From Closterium sp. Naga37s-1 (taxonomy: Eukaryota > Streptophyta > Zygnematophyceae > Desmidiales > Closteriaceae): a DNA stretch of 64,000 nucleotides. The stretch is taken from contig CANJKZ010000514.1 in assembly GCA_947471745.1 (NCBI GenBank), positions 613,501-677,500 on the forward strand, written 5' to 3'. The number at the start of each line of letters is the position of its first letter. Positions within the stretch are counted from its first letter, which is position 1. The position numbers and the translations under genes are program-made. Shown in pieces: positions 24,550 through 35,878 of this stretch. Below the pieces are notes generated by a model. That model saw only the letters and a list, made by a program, of their open reading frames with translations, searched no databases and had not been told where the DNA came from.

Positions 24550-27500
24550 TACCTCAACAAGCCCCAACTGCACACAGAACCTGTGGTGATCACCAAGCGC
24601 CAAGGCCTTGGTGAAGACGTCTGCAGTGTTGGCCTCTGAGGCCACAAAGTCCAGGCGTGCCTGGCCGCGTCGCTGCAGCTCTCGCAGGAGGAAGTACCTC
24701 ACGTCACAGGATCATGGCCTTGTTGTCAGCGTACAAGGTCGGTGCAGAGCGAGGCCGCTCACCAAGGTCGGCGAGCAAGAAGGTCAACCAACGAAGCTCC
24801 TGTGCCGCCATGGCACCAGCGTAGATCTCTGCCTCTGCACTGGAAGTAGCCACAGACGACGACCGAGTAGACCTCCACGACACAGCACCAGCTCCCAGAC
24901 TGAAGCAGTAACCCTGAGTCGAACGCTGAGTCTCCACGTCGTCAGCGTAGGAAGAGTCGCAGTGACCAGTCAACGCCACTGGCTGAGTCCCTCCAAGCAC
25001 AAGCCCCATGCCTGATGTAGTCGCCAGGTACTTTGCCACCCTCACAGCAGCTGTCCAGTGGACAGGACGGTGTCTCCCAGTCGCAACAAAGCGAGAGAGG
25101 ACGCTGAGGGGAAAGGCGAGGTCCGGCCGAGTACAAGTCATCAGGTACATGAGGCAGCCCACCAGCTCTGCGTAGGGACCACTGGACTCAAAAGGCTCGT
25201 CGAGAAAGGGGCCAGTGAGTCTGTGGTCAACAGCAAGAGGAGTGGGCTGTGTGGTGGAGAACTGGAAGTCGAACCGCCAAAGGACCTGCTGCACCATGTG
25301 TGACTGCGTCAGTGTGATGGTGCGAGCGGCTCTGTCCCGGGTGATCTGCAAGCCAAGGTAACGCTGCAGCTCACCCAGGTCAGTGCACTTGTGTCTCTTC
25401 TGCAGTTCGAACTTCACCTGAGCCACGGCTGCCCTGACTGCTGTAGGAAACACCAAGTCGTCGACGTAGACAAGGATAAAGAAAGGAGTAGAACCCGCTC
25501 GAACAAACAGCGACGGGTCGGCGGAGGACGGGCTGAACCCAAGGTCACGAAGCGTGGAGCGAAGAGTGTCGTGCCACTCACGGGGCGACTGGCGGAGACC
25601 GTAGACTGGTCGCCTCAGGCTCCACTGGGTCCCAGGTGGGAAGGTGTCAGTGAAGCCAGGAGGACGGCGCAGCCAGATCTCCTCGTGCAGTCGGCCCTGG
25701 AGGAACGCAGTGGAGAAGTCGAGGGAGTGCAGCTCGTAGTCTCGCTGCGCTGCTATGTGGAGTAACACCCGAAGAGTAGTCATCTTCGGGGTCGGGGCGA
25801 AGGTCTGAAAGAAGTCCACTCCCTCACGCTGACTGAAGCCCCTAGCCACGTAGCGCGCCTTGAACACCGGCGGTGCTCCAGGCGGCCGCTTCACCTTGAA
25901 GAGCCACATGCCATCGACTACGTTCGCCCTGGGAGGGGGAACTGCGTCGACGTAGGTGCCTGTGGATCTCCAAGACGCCAACTCTGAGTCCATAGCCACT
26001 TTCCACTGAGAGGCCCACGCCCCTGACACTGCCTCGCGGTAAGTGCGAGGAGTCGGTATGTCAAGGGCGTCGGGGTCTCCCTCAGGGGAGAGCAGCATGG
26101 CACACACAGAGGGAGAAGCGGCTGCCCAGTACTCCAGCTCAGACTCTCTGTCCTCTAGGACGTCACAGCCAAGGGCAAACTCACCCCCGACGGACAGAGG
26201 ACGGTAGGGAGGAGCTGGCACCACACGGGTGGCGTAGTCAAGGCGGCTGGCGGCAGCAAACTCAGCGACAGCGGCAGTGAGAGCAGAGACCGACGACGGA
26301 GGGAAACGAGAGTCGGTGACAAGAGTGGCGAGGACACGTGCGGCAACAGGACGAACAGTGCGGTAGTAGTCAGTGATAGGAGTGGGGAGGGCTGGGAGAG
26401 AGGATGGAGGAGGAGACGGGAGAACGGACACAGGAGAAGGAGAACGACGACGAGACGTAGTGTGGAGGTCAGTAACAGGGGACGAGTGACGAGCACGCGG
26501 AGGACAACGAGTGACCAAGTCGCGACGGACCGAAGGAGGAGGAGACTGGGGAGGAGGAGAAGACCAGACCGCCGGACGGTCGTCAGGAGGAGGCAACGGA
26601 GGAAAAAACACAGGAGGAGAGGAGGAAAAGCCAAGGGCCCGCAGGCCACTCACAGGTGGGAACAACTGCCGCTCCAGAGGAAGCTGCGGTGGCGGCTGCG
26701 GCTGCGGCTGCTGCTGCTGCTGCGGCTGCTGCTGCGGCTGCTGCTGCTGCTGCTGCCGCTGCTGCTGCTGCCGCTGCTGCTCCAGAAGGTCCAGCACCCG
26801 CAGCTCCTGCCGCTCCCTCTCCAACCGCTCCTGCTCCTCACGCTCACGCCGGCGGGCAGCCTGGAGTCGTGTGTCGTGGCGGTGGGGAGGCGGAGTGGAC
26901 TCAGCAGAACCAGGGTCAGACTCCTCAGACTCAGCACCCCCAGAACCAGCACCTCCAGTGCCAGGACCTCCAACTCCAGCACCCCCAGAACTAGCACCAC
27001 CAGTGCCAGCACCTCCAGCTCCAGCACCCCCAGAGCTAGCGCCACCTGCGCCAGCACCTCCAGCTCCAGCACCCCCAGAGCTAGCGCCACCTGCGCCAAC
27101 ACCTCCAGCTCCAGCACCCCCAGAGCTAGCGCCACCTGCGCCAGCACCTCCAGCTCCAGCACCCCCAGAGCTAGCGCCACCTGCGCCAGCACCTCCAGCT
27201 CCAGCACCCCGCGACCGAGTACCCCCAGACCTAGCACCGCCAGTGGCTGCACCTCCAGCTCCAACACCAACCGAGTCCACTGTAACCTGTTGCAGAAGTG
27301 CCGAAGGCTGCTGAGGGGACTGTGAGGAGGACTGCGGGGAGGGAGACGCTACCTGACGCGCGACCGAGGGTAGAGGGGTAACGTGGGACACACCAGACGG
27401 GGCAGGACCAGGGGGGGGCGGGGGTACCGGAGGAGCGGGAGCAGGAGGAGGAGAGGGTGCGAGGAAAAGAGGGGGAGGGGGTACCGGGAGACCTCGACAG

Positions 27501-30500
27501 GGGTACCGGGTGTAGTAGGACACGGACTCGTCAAACCGGACGTCACGGGAGTCTAGGAAGTGGTGGAGGGGAGGGTGGTAAAAGGACCAGTCGGCAGAGT
27601 CCACTGGGAAACCAAGGAAGACACAGGGGACGGTGCGTGCCGAGAGCTTGTCCGCGGAGGTGTCGCGAACAAGTGCAAGGCAGCCCCAGACTCGAAAGGC
27701 CGACCCGACACCAGGGGAACCAGTCCAAAGACTGGTCGGTGAAACCTCGGGCCGCGAGACACGTAGCTGGAGGTTCAGCTGGCGTGGGGCCACAGAAAAT
27801 GGGGCGCACGGGCATGGATCATGGACGTGCGGGCGATGTCCATGACCAAGCCTATGCGGCGCTCAGCAACCCCATTCTGCTGTGGGGACTCTGGCAACGT
27901 CCATGACTGGGTGATGCCCTGTTCGCCGCAGAATCCGCCGAGAATGCCGGAGCGAAACTCGCCCCCACGGTCGGAGTGGAGACAACTGACTCGACGACCA
28001 CGAGTGCCCTCAGTGGCTAGAAGCCACCTGATCAGCGTAGCAGTCACCTCGGACTTCTTCGCAAGAGGGAACACTGTGGTGTACCTGGAGAAGTCGTCAA
28101 CGACCACCAGAAAGTAACGCTCCCTCCCAGACCCCTGCGTCGGGGCAGGGCCCCAGACGTCCAAGTGGAGAGTCTCGAAGGGAGCGGTGGCCGGACGAAG
28201 GGAGGAGGAGTGGGGAGTGGCGCGTAAGCGACCGGCGACGCACGGAGAGCAAGGAGGGGCAAGCGAGAGAGGGAGCGACGGGAAGGTGCGTGGGAGACTT
28301 GAGACAAGTCCCTGACTGAGCATGCCACGTAGGCGTGGGAGCGACGGGTGGCCAAGGCGGTGGTGCCACAGGACGGTGCGGTGGGTGAGAGAGCGACAGG
28401 AGCAAGACGCAGCGACTGGACTGGGCACAGCGACCGGACCGGACACGACTACCTGGCTAGACACAGCAACTGGACTGGGGACCTGGGTCGGAGGGGACGC
28501 AACGACCTGAGGGGAGGACGCGACCGGGGAGCGCTCGGTGTGAAGAACGTAGAGACCGGAGCGGGGCTCCCTGGTGAACGTGGCCAGAACAGCACCTGTG
28601 GTAGCGTCTGTACAGACTGCAGTCCGCCCACCCCCCACGAAGGTAACCGTGATCCCCCTGTCCTGGAGGTATCCAACACCCACCAAGTTCCGAGTGAACG
28701 AGGGGATGTGGAGGCCGCGCAGGACACCAGAGGGGACCACAGGGCACGGGAGGGTGGTGGAGCTACGCGCAACGGCTGGTCCAGAGGTAGGATCAGCCAG
28801 AGCCACTGACACAGGAGTGAGGAGTGGCGTAATGGTCGTGTGGTCGCGGAAGAAGCACTGAGACGCGCTCGAGTCCAGCGTGAACGACAAAGAGGCCTCA
28901 GCCGGAGGGTCACCTGACCCAGTCGCTACACAAGCACCTAGAGCAGCAACACAAGCACCTAAGCTAGACAGGCACAAGGCTACACTAGCAGGAGGCAAGC
29001 AGGCTAAACTACGAACACGCGAGCACACAGATCCCGCAGCACTAAAGTCAGCATCAACATACAAAGCATGCTGACGCGCATCGTCCATGGACAAATCACA
29101 GACATCAATCTTACGGGTTAACAGACGAGACCAGCGAGGCGTGACCGCCAGGGGGCCCCAACGAGCCCGGTAGAGGTCGTCGAGGCGGCGGAAGCACCGC
29201 GCGGCAGAGTGGTCGTCGCGACCACAGAGACAGGGGCTGCCCGGCCCGGTGAGGCACCAGTGGGTGCAGGGGCCAGCGTCATGGCGAGGGGGGCGAGGGG
29301 CCCAGCTGGAAGAGCTGCTGCTGCGGCTGGTGCTCCCAGGGCCTCCCGGACCCCACTGCGGCGGGGGACCCCAGTGCTGCTGCGGACCCCACTGCAGCGG
29401 GGGCCCCCACTGCTGGAACTGCTGCGGTGCCTGCTGCTGCTGCTGTCCCTGCTGCTGCTGCTGTGGCTGCTGCTGCTGTCCCTGCTGCTGCTGCTGTGGC
29501 TGCTGCTGCTGGGGGGCAGCACCCCCACCGGTCGGGCCACTACCTGTGGGTGGACCTGTCTGTCCTGCGCCTCCTCCAAGGCTCCCTCCCACTGGTGCAC
29601 CACCGCCGCCGCCGCCGCCGCCGCCTCCACCACCACCGCCGCTCCCACCTCCACCGCCCCCTCCACCGCCACCTCCTCCGCCCCCACCTCCCCCCTTCCC
29701 GCCCTTCTTGCCACTCTTGCCCCGTTTCTGCCAGTCTGCGGCAGAAATGGCAGCGTTGTCCTCAGAGACCGACACAGCAGCAGAAGCGCGGGTAGCGGTG
29801 AAAGTGGGAAGCTGAGGGGCGGCACACCCCGCAAAGAGACGGGGGGCCACCGCATCAGTGGCGGAGGCAACGGTGAGGAGGCTGCTCTCGATGGTCCCGA
29901 GAGCAGTCTGAAGGAGGTCTATAGTGAGTTCAGTGGGGTGCTTCTGAAGAAGCGCGTCGCGGGCATTGGCAAGGCGGTCAGGGAGGCGGGTGACTAACCA
30001 GTGCACAGTGAGCCACATGGGGGGGGGGAGCAACAAGGAGCTGTGCGTCGGTACAAAAACCGGCGTCAAGCGAGCGGAGGTGAGTCACTAGGTCGGAAAC
30101 AGTCGCAAACGAGCCTAGGTCGGGAAACACGAACGGCATGAGGAGGCGACTGAGGGAGGCGGAGGAGGGGGTGGAATAGCGAGCCACAATAGCATCCCAA
30201 ACCCCCTTGGCTGTCTCCACCTGGTCAAAGTGAGCGGCCTCAGTCGGGGGGAGAAGCTCCGATAGCGTGAGGGCGGCGGCCGCGTCACGAGAGAGCCACA
30301 CGTCCCGAGCCAGGACCCGACGGTCGTAGTCCGCCTGGGCCGTAGGAGTCGGCTCCGGGGCGGTCGGCAGGGCGGCGAGGGACGGGGGTGCCGCGAGAGC
30401 ACCCGACGCGTGGGCCTACAGAGTGGCGCCGTCCTGACGCTGGCTGGTGAGGAAACGTGTGGTCTGGCGCTGCCAGGTACCGAACTCGATCGGGCGTCCC

Positions 30501-30544
30501 TCAGCATCGAAACGGAGGCGACGGGCCTCCATAGCAGAGCCCAT
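24550..30544 (-). pseudogene. Element B gag-pol polyprotein, three main breaks
   Basis: Gag starts at ATG 30544. It meets a nonsense codon (TAG, 30416-30418) where A has a tryptophan, and changes frame at a C10 tract (30019-30028). A long open frame (30069 to 27775) then carries gag C-terminus, variant zinc knuckle (CGRDDHSAARC), protease (a FTLDSSAS variant where A has DSGAS) and integrase up to FLWPHA. There a net 19-bp deletion relative to A removes the end of the integrase core and shifts frame. The next frame (27793-24704, about 1029 aa) carries the integrase C-terminus, repeat linker, RT with YVDDLVF and most of RNase H. It stops at LYADNKAMIL because of a deletion shared with A. The Gly-to-Ser change in the protease DSG motif may itself inactivate the protease. 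Confidence 0.92.
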
Positions 30545-30779
30545 GCAAGAGGCGACTGGAGCACGGCGGAGGCGGAGCTAAGAACGAGGAGGAAAACTAC
30601 GGATGGCTAGGGACGCCAGCGGGGAAACCGACGAGAGACAGTCGGCGAGAAAATAGTCGTGGGGCGGGGTTCTAACCGAACCTAGGTGGCGCTACCGGAG
30701 GGAAGAGCGGCTGCCAGCCGCTGAGCCGGGAGCCAAGTGCAGTAGGAATGGCGTGGGACCGGTGCACAGGTGAAGGGGA

Positions 30780-31075
30780 GAGAGATGCAGTAAGCGCACA
30801 GAGTGATGCGGTAAGTGTACGCAGGTGTGCGGTAAGCGCACGCAGGTGTGCGGTAAGTGTACGCAGGTGTGCAGTAGGCGCACGCAGGTGTGCGGTGAGT
30901 GCACGCAGGTGTGTGGTAAGTGCACGCAGGCGTGCGGGAAGCGCACGCAGGTGTGCGGAAAGCGCACACAGAGTGATGCGGTAAGTGCACGCAGGTGTGC
31001 GGTAAGCGCACGCAGGTGTGCGGTAAGTGCACGCAGGTGTGCGGTAAGCGCACGCTGGTGTGCGGGAAGCGTTGA
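30780..31075. repeat. Leader minisatellite of element B
   Basis: About 14 degenerate units of 21 bp (consensus gtaagcgcacgcaggtgtgcg) lie between the 5' LTR and gag of B. This repeat is unrelated to the leader repeat of A, although the coding regions of the two are nearly identical. Confidence 0.9.
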
Positions 31076-31425
31076 CGGAGGAGGGCGCGCGACAGGCGGA
31101 GGGGAGGGCACGCGACGGTCTAAGGAGGGCGCGCGACGGTTGAGGAGGGCGCGCGACGGTTGAGGAGGGCGCGCGACTGTTGAGGAGGGCGCGCGGCGGT
31201 CTAAGGAGGGCGCACGACGGTTTTGGAGGGCGCGCAACGGCGGGGGAGGGCGCGCGGAGGTCTAAGGAGGGCGCGCGATAGGCTGGACAGCGCGGGAGGG
31301 CGCGGGCTAGGCGCGAGGAGGGCGCGGAGGGCGCGGAGGGCGCGGAGGGCGCGAGAGCACGGAGGGCGCGTAGGGCGCGGAGGCTAGCTAAAAACGAACG
31401 AGGATCTAACCTACTCGTGATACCA

Positions 31426-31553
31426 TCTCAGAATAGGAATGCAACGGAATGTTTGAAACTAGAAAGTGTGAGAGTACAAATATGCAACCCTAACAACTGT
31501 ACTCCCTATTGTGCTACTCACTGTAGCCTACAAGCATAGAATTACATTTGACA
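31426..31553 (-). repeat. 5' LTR of element B
   Basis: Right-hand 128-bp LTR, followed by TSD gtatt (31554-31558). The primer-binding site is at about 31413-31425. Confidence 0.93.
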
Positions 31554-31605
31554 GTATTACACTCTAAAAAGCGGGGTGAGCTAGGAAAGTAGCTCTGATA
31601 CCAGG

Positions 31606-31878
31606 TGTTATGAGTTGTAAAAGAGAGTGCGCAGAATAACGAATAACGAGAATGGTTGAATACTGAATGTCCATACAATGAGAATGCCGAGGCCTAAATA
31701 GGGGAAAAGCTAGCTAGGCGGGGGGTTCGGGATGGGATGGCTCGGTGATGGTTGCGATTGGAGTGGAGGCCGACTCGGGAGTGGTTCGGCCGACGAAATA
31801 GGCCGAACAGGTTCGTCGCGTGACCCTCGGGATGGCCTCGCTAACGAGTGCCTCAGTAAGGATTTGTAAATCCTTACA
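31606..31878 (-). repeat. 5' LTR of the LARD-like element
   Basis: A 273-bp LTR followed by TSD cgcga (31879-31883). The primer-binding site TGGTATCAGAGC lies at about 31592-31603 on the minus strand, two bases inside the LTR end. Confidence 0.95.
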
Positions 31879-31989
31879 CGCGACCTCATAACCCGATATT
31901 GAGATGTTGTAGGAAAGAGTCTTGATAGGAACCAGAGATATATTTATTAGTGGATGGATACAGAAGTGTGAATTTGCGAAGGGACTGGG

Positions 31990-34536
31990 ATGGATGTGAG
32001 CAACAAAGCAACCGAATTTCTGGATTCTAAACCAAGGCAGAGCACAGCCATTTCTGAACTACTCGTGCTTCGCGATTTCTTTTCAACACTTCCGCGTCCC
32101 CAAGCAAGCTGCATTCCACCCATGGCCTCCACGTCCCCTCTCGATCGCTTCATCGTCGCACGCCTTCACGCGAACGCGACGACTCGGCATGCGACGGTGC
32201 TGCTGGTCGGTTGTGATGCGCCTGCCGTCGCAGCCGTCGCCAATGGCATCGCCGCCAGTTCCATCTTCCGCGACGCTTCCCTCTCTCAGGTCGCCCCGCG
32301 CATTCCGCGTCTGCTCTTCCATTTTTGTACCTTCCTTCTTTTTTTCCCTCTTATATTCTTTCCCGTGCATTCACTCGCCAATTTCGCCCCTCTTCCCCCG
32401 CCAGCCCGGCGCATCTCTCCGCGTAACCGAGCGGGTGGTCAATCGCGCCCCCCTGCGCGCCACCATCGCCGCCGCCTGCTTCCGCCCGCCCGCGCACGAA
32501 GCCGACGCCCTCGCCGCGGCTATGCGCCTCCGCCACCACCTGCTGAGCGCCCGCCCTGCTGACGTCATCGTGTTCGTTGGGGGCGGCGCCGAGAGGAGCG
32601 AGGCGGAGGGGTTGGTGATGCGCGCAGTCGGCAAGGCGCTGGGGGCGGGCGTGTGGGCGCACGCGGTGGTGGTGGACGTGGGGAGCGGGGGAAGGGAAGA
32701 GGGCGAATCCGCGGAGGGGGCGGAGGCGAGGCAGGCAGCGTTGGAGCAGGCGGTGAGAGCGGAAGCGCGGCGGGGCGTGCCGTGTGTGGCGTGGCGGGCG
32801 GAGTGCGGGGCGGGCGCGGAGGCGCTGGGGGACGCCATGGCAGGCGTGGTGTGCGCCACAGCTGCTGCCTTCTTCCCCCCGCCCCTCCCCGCCCACTCCA
32901 ACGCGGACGCCCCGTCCGCGCTCGACTTTGATGACCTGGCCATGCTGGCAGACCACAACATTGCCACGTCAGCTGCAAATGGCTCTCGCCCGCTCGCCTC
33001 ACCGTCGGCCCCTCCCGCCGCTCCCAAGCCCACTGCGACCGCTCCCCGCAACCTCTCTCCCACTGTTGCTCCTACCCCTCCCTCCGCGCCTCTGCTGCCT
33101 GCTGCTCCTCCCTCCGCCCCTTCCCCGGCCTACATCCCTGTTCCTGCCTTCGCCTCTCTCTCTCTCGCCCTCTCCGCCTCTGCCCTCTCCTCTGCAGGCC
33201 CTCCGCTGCTGTTTCCCGCCAGCCGCCCCCCGTCCCTCTCCTCCTCTGCTCCGCTCGTCCGCCCTGCCGCCTCCCCCCTCGCCCGCCTGACTGCCGTGTC
33301 AGCTGCTCGCCCTGCACTGTCCTTCCAGAGCAAGTGCCTCGCCCCCATGCCCGTGGTGTCAGCTTGCCACGTGGCAGCTGTCAACGGGCTGGCTGCTGAC
33401 GTGTCACCCGCACATGCAGCTGTGGGCCCCATGAAGCAAGCTACAGCGTTTCCTGATCTGATGCACCTGGGACGGCAGGCTGGCAACACCCGGTAAGCAC
33501 CTGGCACGACAGGCTGGTAAAACGTCATTCATCTACCTTGCTCACTCTCCACGTACCTTCTCATTTTCCCCTCTTCCTCTCTCGCATCGTGCATTCAGTG
33601 TCGCTCCCTCTTCTCATGCCGCGCCTCTCACCCCTCCCTGCACGCCGATCAGCGACCCCAAGGGAGCGGCGGGGGCGCACAGGACGGTGGTGCAGTGGGT
33701 GCGCAACGACCTGCGCCTGCACGACAACGAGGCACTCGCTGCCGCCCACAACGACGCCGCTGCTGTGCTGCCTGTCTACTGCTTCGACCCTCGCGACTAC
33801 GGTTCGCCCTTCCCCAACCCCCCCCCCCCCCCCCCCCTCCCCTCTCCCTCCCCTTGCCCTCCCACCTGCCGCTTCCTCGCCTAGCCCCTCCCCCTTGACT
33901 GACGCCTTTGCATAGCTCTAACACCCATCGCTCTTTCCTCCTACTCCCACCATGCATCCCCCACCGCCTCTGCCCCACCCCCGTCTGCCCACCACCCCTG
34001 GGCTTGCATGGCTGCGTGAAGGCAAGTCGGCGTCGGGGTTTGACCGCACGGGGCCGCACCGGGCGCGCTTCCTGCTGCAGTGCGTGGCGGCGCTGCGGGC
34101 GGCACTGCGGGAGCGCGGCAGCGACCTGGTGCTGCGCGTGGGGCGGCCTGAGGACGTGCTGCCGCGCCTGGCACGCGCGGTGGGGGCGCAGGCGGTGGTT
34201 CTGCAGCAGGAGGTGACGGCCGAGGAGAGCCGCGTGGAGGCTGCCGTGGCCGCCCGCCTCAAGGTGGGACCACGGGATGGTGGGATGTGGGAAGAAGTGG
34301 AATGCCGGGAAAGTGGGGTGCGGGGGGAAAGCGGAATGAGGGGGAAGGTGGGATTCAGATTGAGTGGTAGCACGTACGGTAGGGGAAGAGAAAATCCAAT
34401 TAGCATGTGTGAATCTTCTCTTGGAAAGTGTATGACCGTACACTCAACCTGTCGTACGTCCTTCATGTGGATATGCGCATGTGCATTTGCATGTGCGTGT
34501 GCGGACGTGTGCGTGTATGAGTGCATGTGTGTATAT

Positions 34537-34626
<90 letters not shown>

Positions 34627-35878
34627 TGGCGGGCATGGCAGGAGGAGGGCGTGGAGGCACGGACGTATTGGGGCAGCACGCTGTTCCATGTGGACGACCT
34701 GCCCTTCGCCCTGCCCCACATGCCCTCCAACTACAGCGCCTTCCGTCAAGCCGTCTCCCGCATCCAGGTCTGCACCACGCCCCACTCCCCTTGCTCCCTC
34801 TTACACACTCTTTCTTTCTTTCCCCCTGGTTCTCTTCTCTTGTCACATGGTAACTCAAACCTGGATTGCGGTCCCCGTGTTGAACCCTGTGATTTTGGTG
34901 GTCGTGCCTGTGGGTGCGGTGCAGGTGCGGGACATGGTGGAATCACCGGAGCACCTCAAGCCCATGCCTGTCATGGGCAACGTGCAGCCGGGGGAGATTC
35001 CCTCTCTTGAGGCCCTTGGTCTCTCCGCCATTCACCCTCCCACTCAGGTAACTCCTGAGGCTGCCACTCCATTGAGGTTCCAGCATGCCCACTTTGCTCT
35101 CCCCCGCCTCTTCCTTTCCTTCCTTTTTGTTTGTTTACAAACTATCCAAACTCACAGAGAGCCTTGTTGTGTGTATGTTTGTGCCAGAACGCTCACATGA
35201 CCTCGATGCAGGGAGGGGAGGCGGAAGCTTTGCGCAAGCTCTCGGGCTTTGTTGCGGAGTCCAAGTCTGCTGCGGCTGGTTCCAGGGCCACGGCCCCCAG
35301 CAGCGGCCAGTACGGGGCGAGCTTCTCATGCAAGATCTCCCCGTGGCTCGCCATGGGCTGCCTGTCTCCTCGCCGAGTCTTCCACCAAGTGCTGCAGCTT
35401 GAGGGCTCTCTCGCGCACCAGCTGGCAAGCAAGCCAGCAGCCAAGGCCAGGTGTGTGCATGGACAGATGAAGGGGAAATGGGCATGTATGTGGCAGGCAT
35501 TGCTCTGGAGAGGGATGGGTTAAGTTTCTTGAGTTCAACTGCTTCATGAGGTTTTAAGTGCTGTCATCCCTGTGCACCCCCTTCAGGTTGTCTGGACCCA
35601 AGGCAGCCACCGCCACAGCTACCAAGGAACCGAGCATGGACTGGCTGGTCTTCGAGCTTCTCTGGCGTGACTTTTTCAGGTATTGTTGTCTGACTCTCAA
35701 GAAGGCCATGCATTTCTTACACTAAAATACAGCAGCGCTTGTGCTTGTTGGATGGATGGTCACATGGATTGCACAAGCGTCCTGTCATGTGCCCCCCCTA
35801 CCCTACTTGTCCCCTACCAGGTTCATCACGAAACGCCACACTCTGAGTACACCTTCACTCTCACCAGTGCCCGCATGA
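31990..35878 (+). CDS. PHR2: PHR2-type photolyase/blue-light receptor homolog with long N-terminal part
   Basis: Nine exons: 31990-32289, 32405-33492, 33653-33801, 34022-34263, 34642-34767, 34925-35047, 35188-35450, 35587-35679 and 35821-35878. All are GT-AG and in frame, giving about 813 aa; 32122 is an alternative start. From about residue 463 the protein matches plant PHR2: VVQWVRNDLRLHDNEAL, VLPVYCFDPRDYG, SGFDRTGPHRARFLLQ, TYWGSTLFHVDDLPF, FSCKISPWLAMG and ELLWRDFFRFITKR. This is the photolyase/cryptochrome family: an N-terminal antenna-type Rossmann domain followed by a FAD-binding helical segment. As in Arabidopsis PHR2, the protein ends soon after the ITKR motif, so it lacks most of the C-terminal FAD domain. 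DNA repair is therefore unproven. The ~460 upstream residues have no match I recognise and contain a long Ala/Pro/Ser-rich linker; they could be a separate upstream gene. Confidence 0.87.
34539..34625. repeat. GT microsatellite in PHR2 intron 4
   Basis: A nearly pure (GT)n run of about 43 dinucleotides with one tct interruption, inside the intron between exons 34022-34263 and 34642-34767. It creates long open frames (Val/Cys or His/Thr repeats) that are not genes. Confidence 0.97.

Larger units (their letters stand above)
24198..31553 (-). mobile_element. Copia element B, short-LTR family, youngest of the nested pair
   Basis: A complete element with 128-bp LTRs (24198-24325 and 31426-31553) that I read as identical, and TSD GTATT (24193-24197 and 31554-31558). 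The primer-binding site TGGTATCAC is next to the right LTR on the minus strand. The protein-coding and 3' UTR sequence is nearly identical to element A. The LTRs and the leader, however, are clearly different from those of A. The identical LTRs indicate very recent insertion. Confidence 0.95.
11949..31878 (-). mobile_element. Non-coding LTR retrotransposon (LARD-like) carrying two nested copia elements
   Basis: It is bounded by 273-bp direct LTRs (11949-12221 and 31606-31878) and by the 5-bp target-site duplication CGCGA (11944-11948 and 31879-31883). It reads on the minus strand. Just inside the right (5') LTR is a primer-binding site TGGTATCAGAGC (plus-strand gctctgatacca). Just inside the left (3') LTR is the polypurine tract AGAAGGTGGGAG. 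After removing the nested elements A and B with their TSDs, the interior is about 4.4 kb. It has no gag, protease, integrase or reverse transcriptase that I can see, so it must have moved with proteins made elsewhere. The two LTRs differ at about three positions, so the insertion is recent. Confidence 0.93.

Noticed and set aside
30780..31075. Regular repeats in the element B leader considered as a CRISPR array
   Set aside because: The units are contiguous and degenerate without unique spacers, and the context is a eukaryotic retrotransposon.
34481..35200. Plus- and minus-strand ORFs with runs of Val-Cys or His-Thr
   Set aside because: They are translations of the GT microsatellite in PHR2 intron 4.
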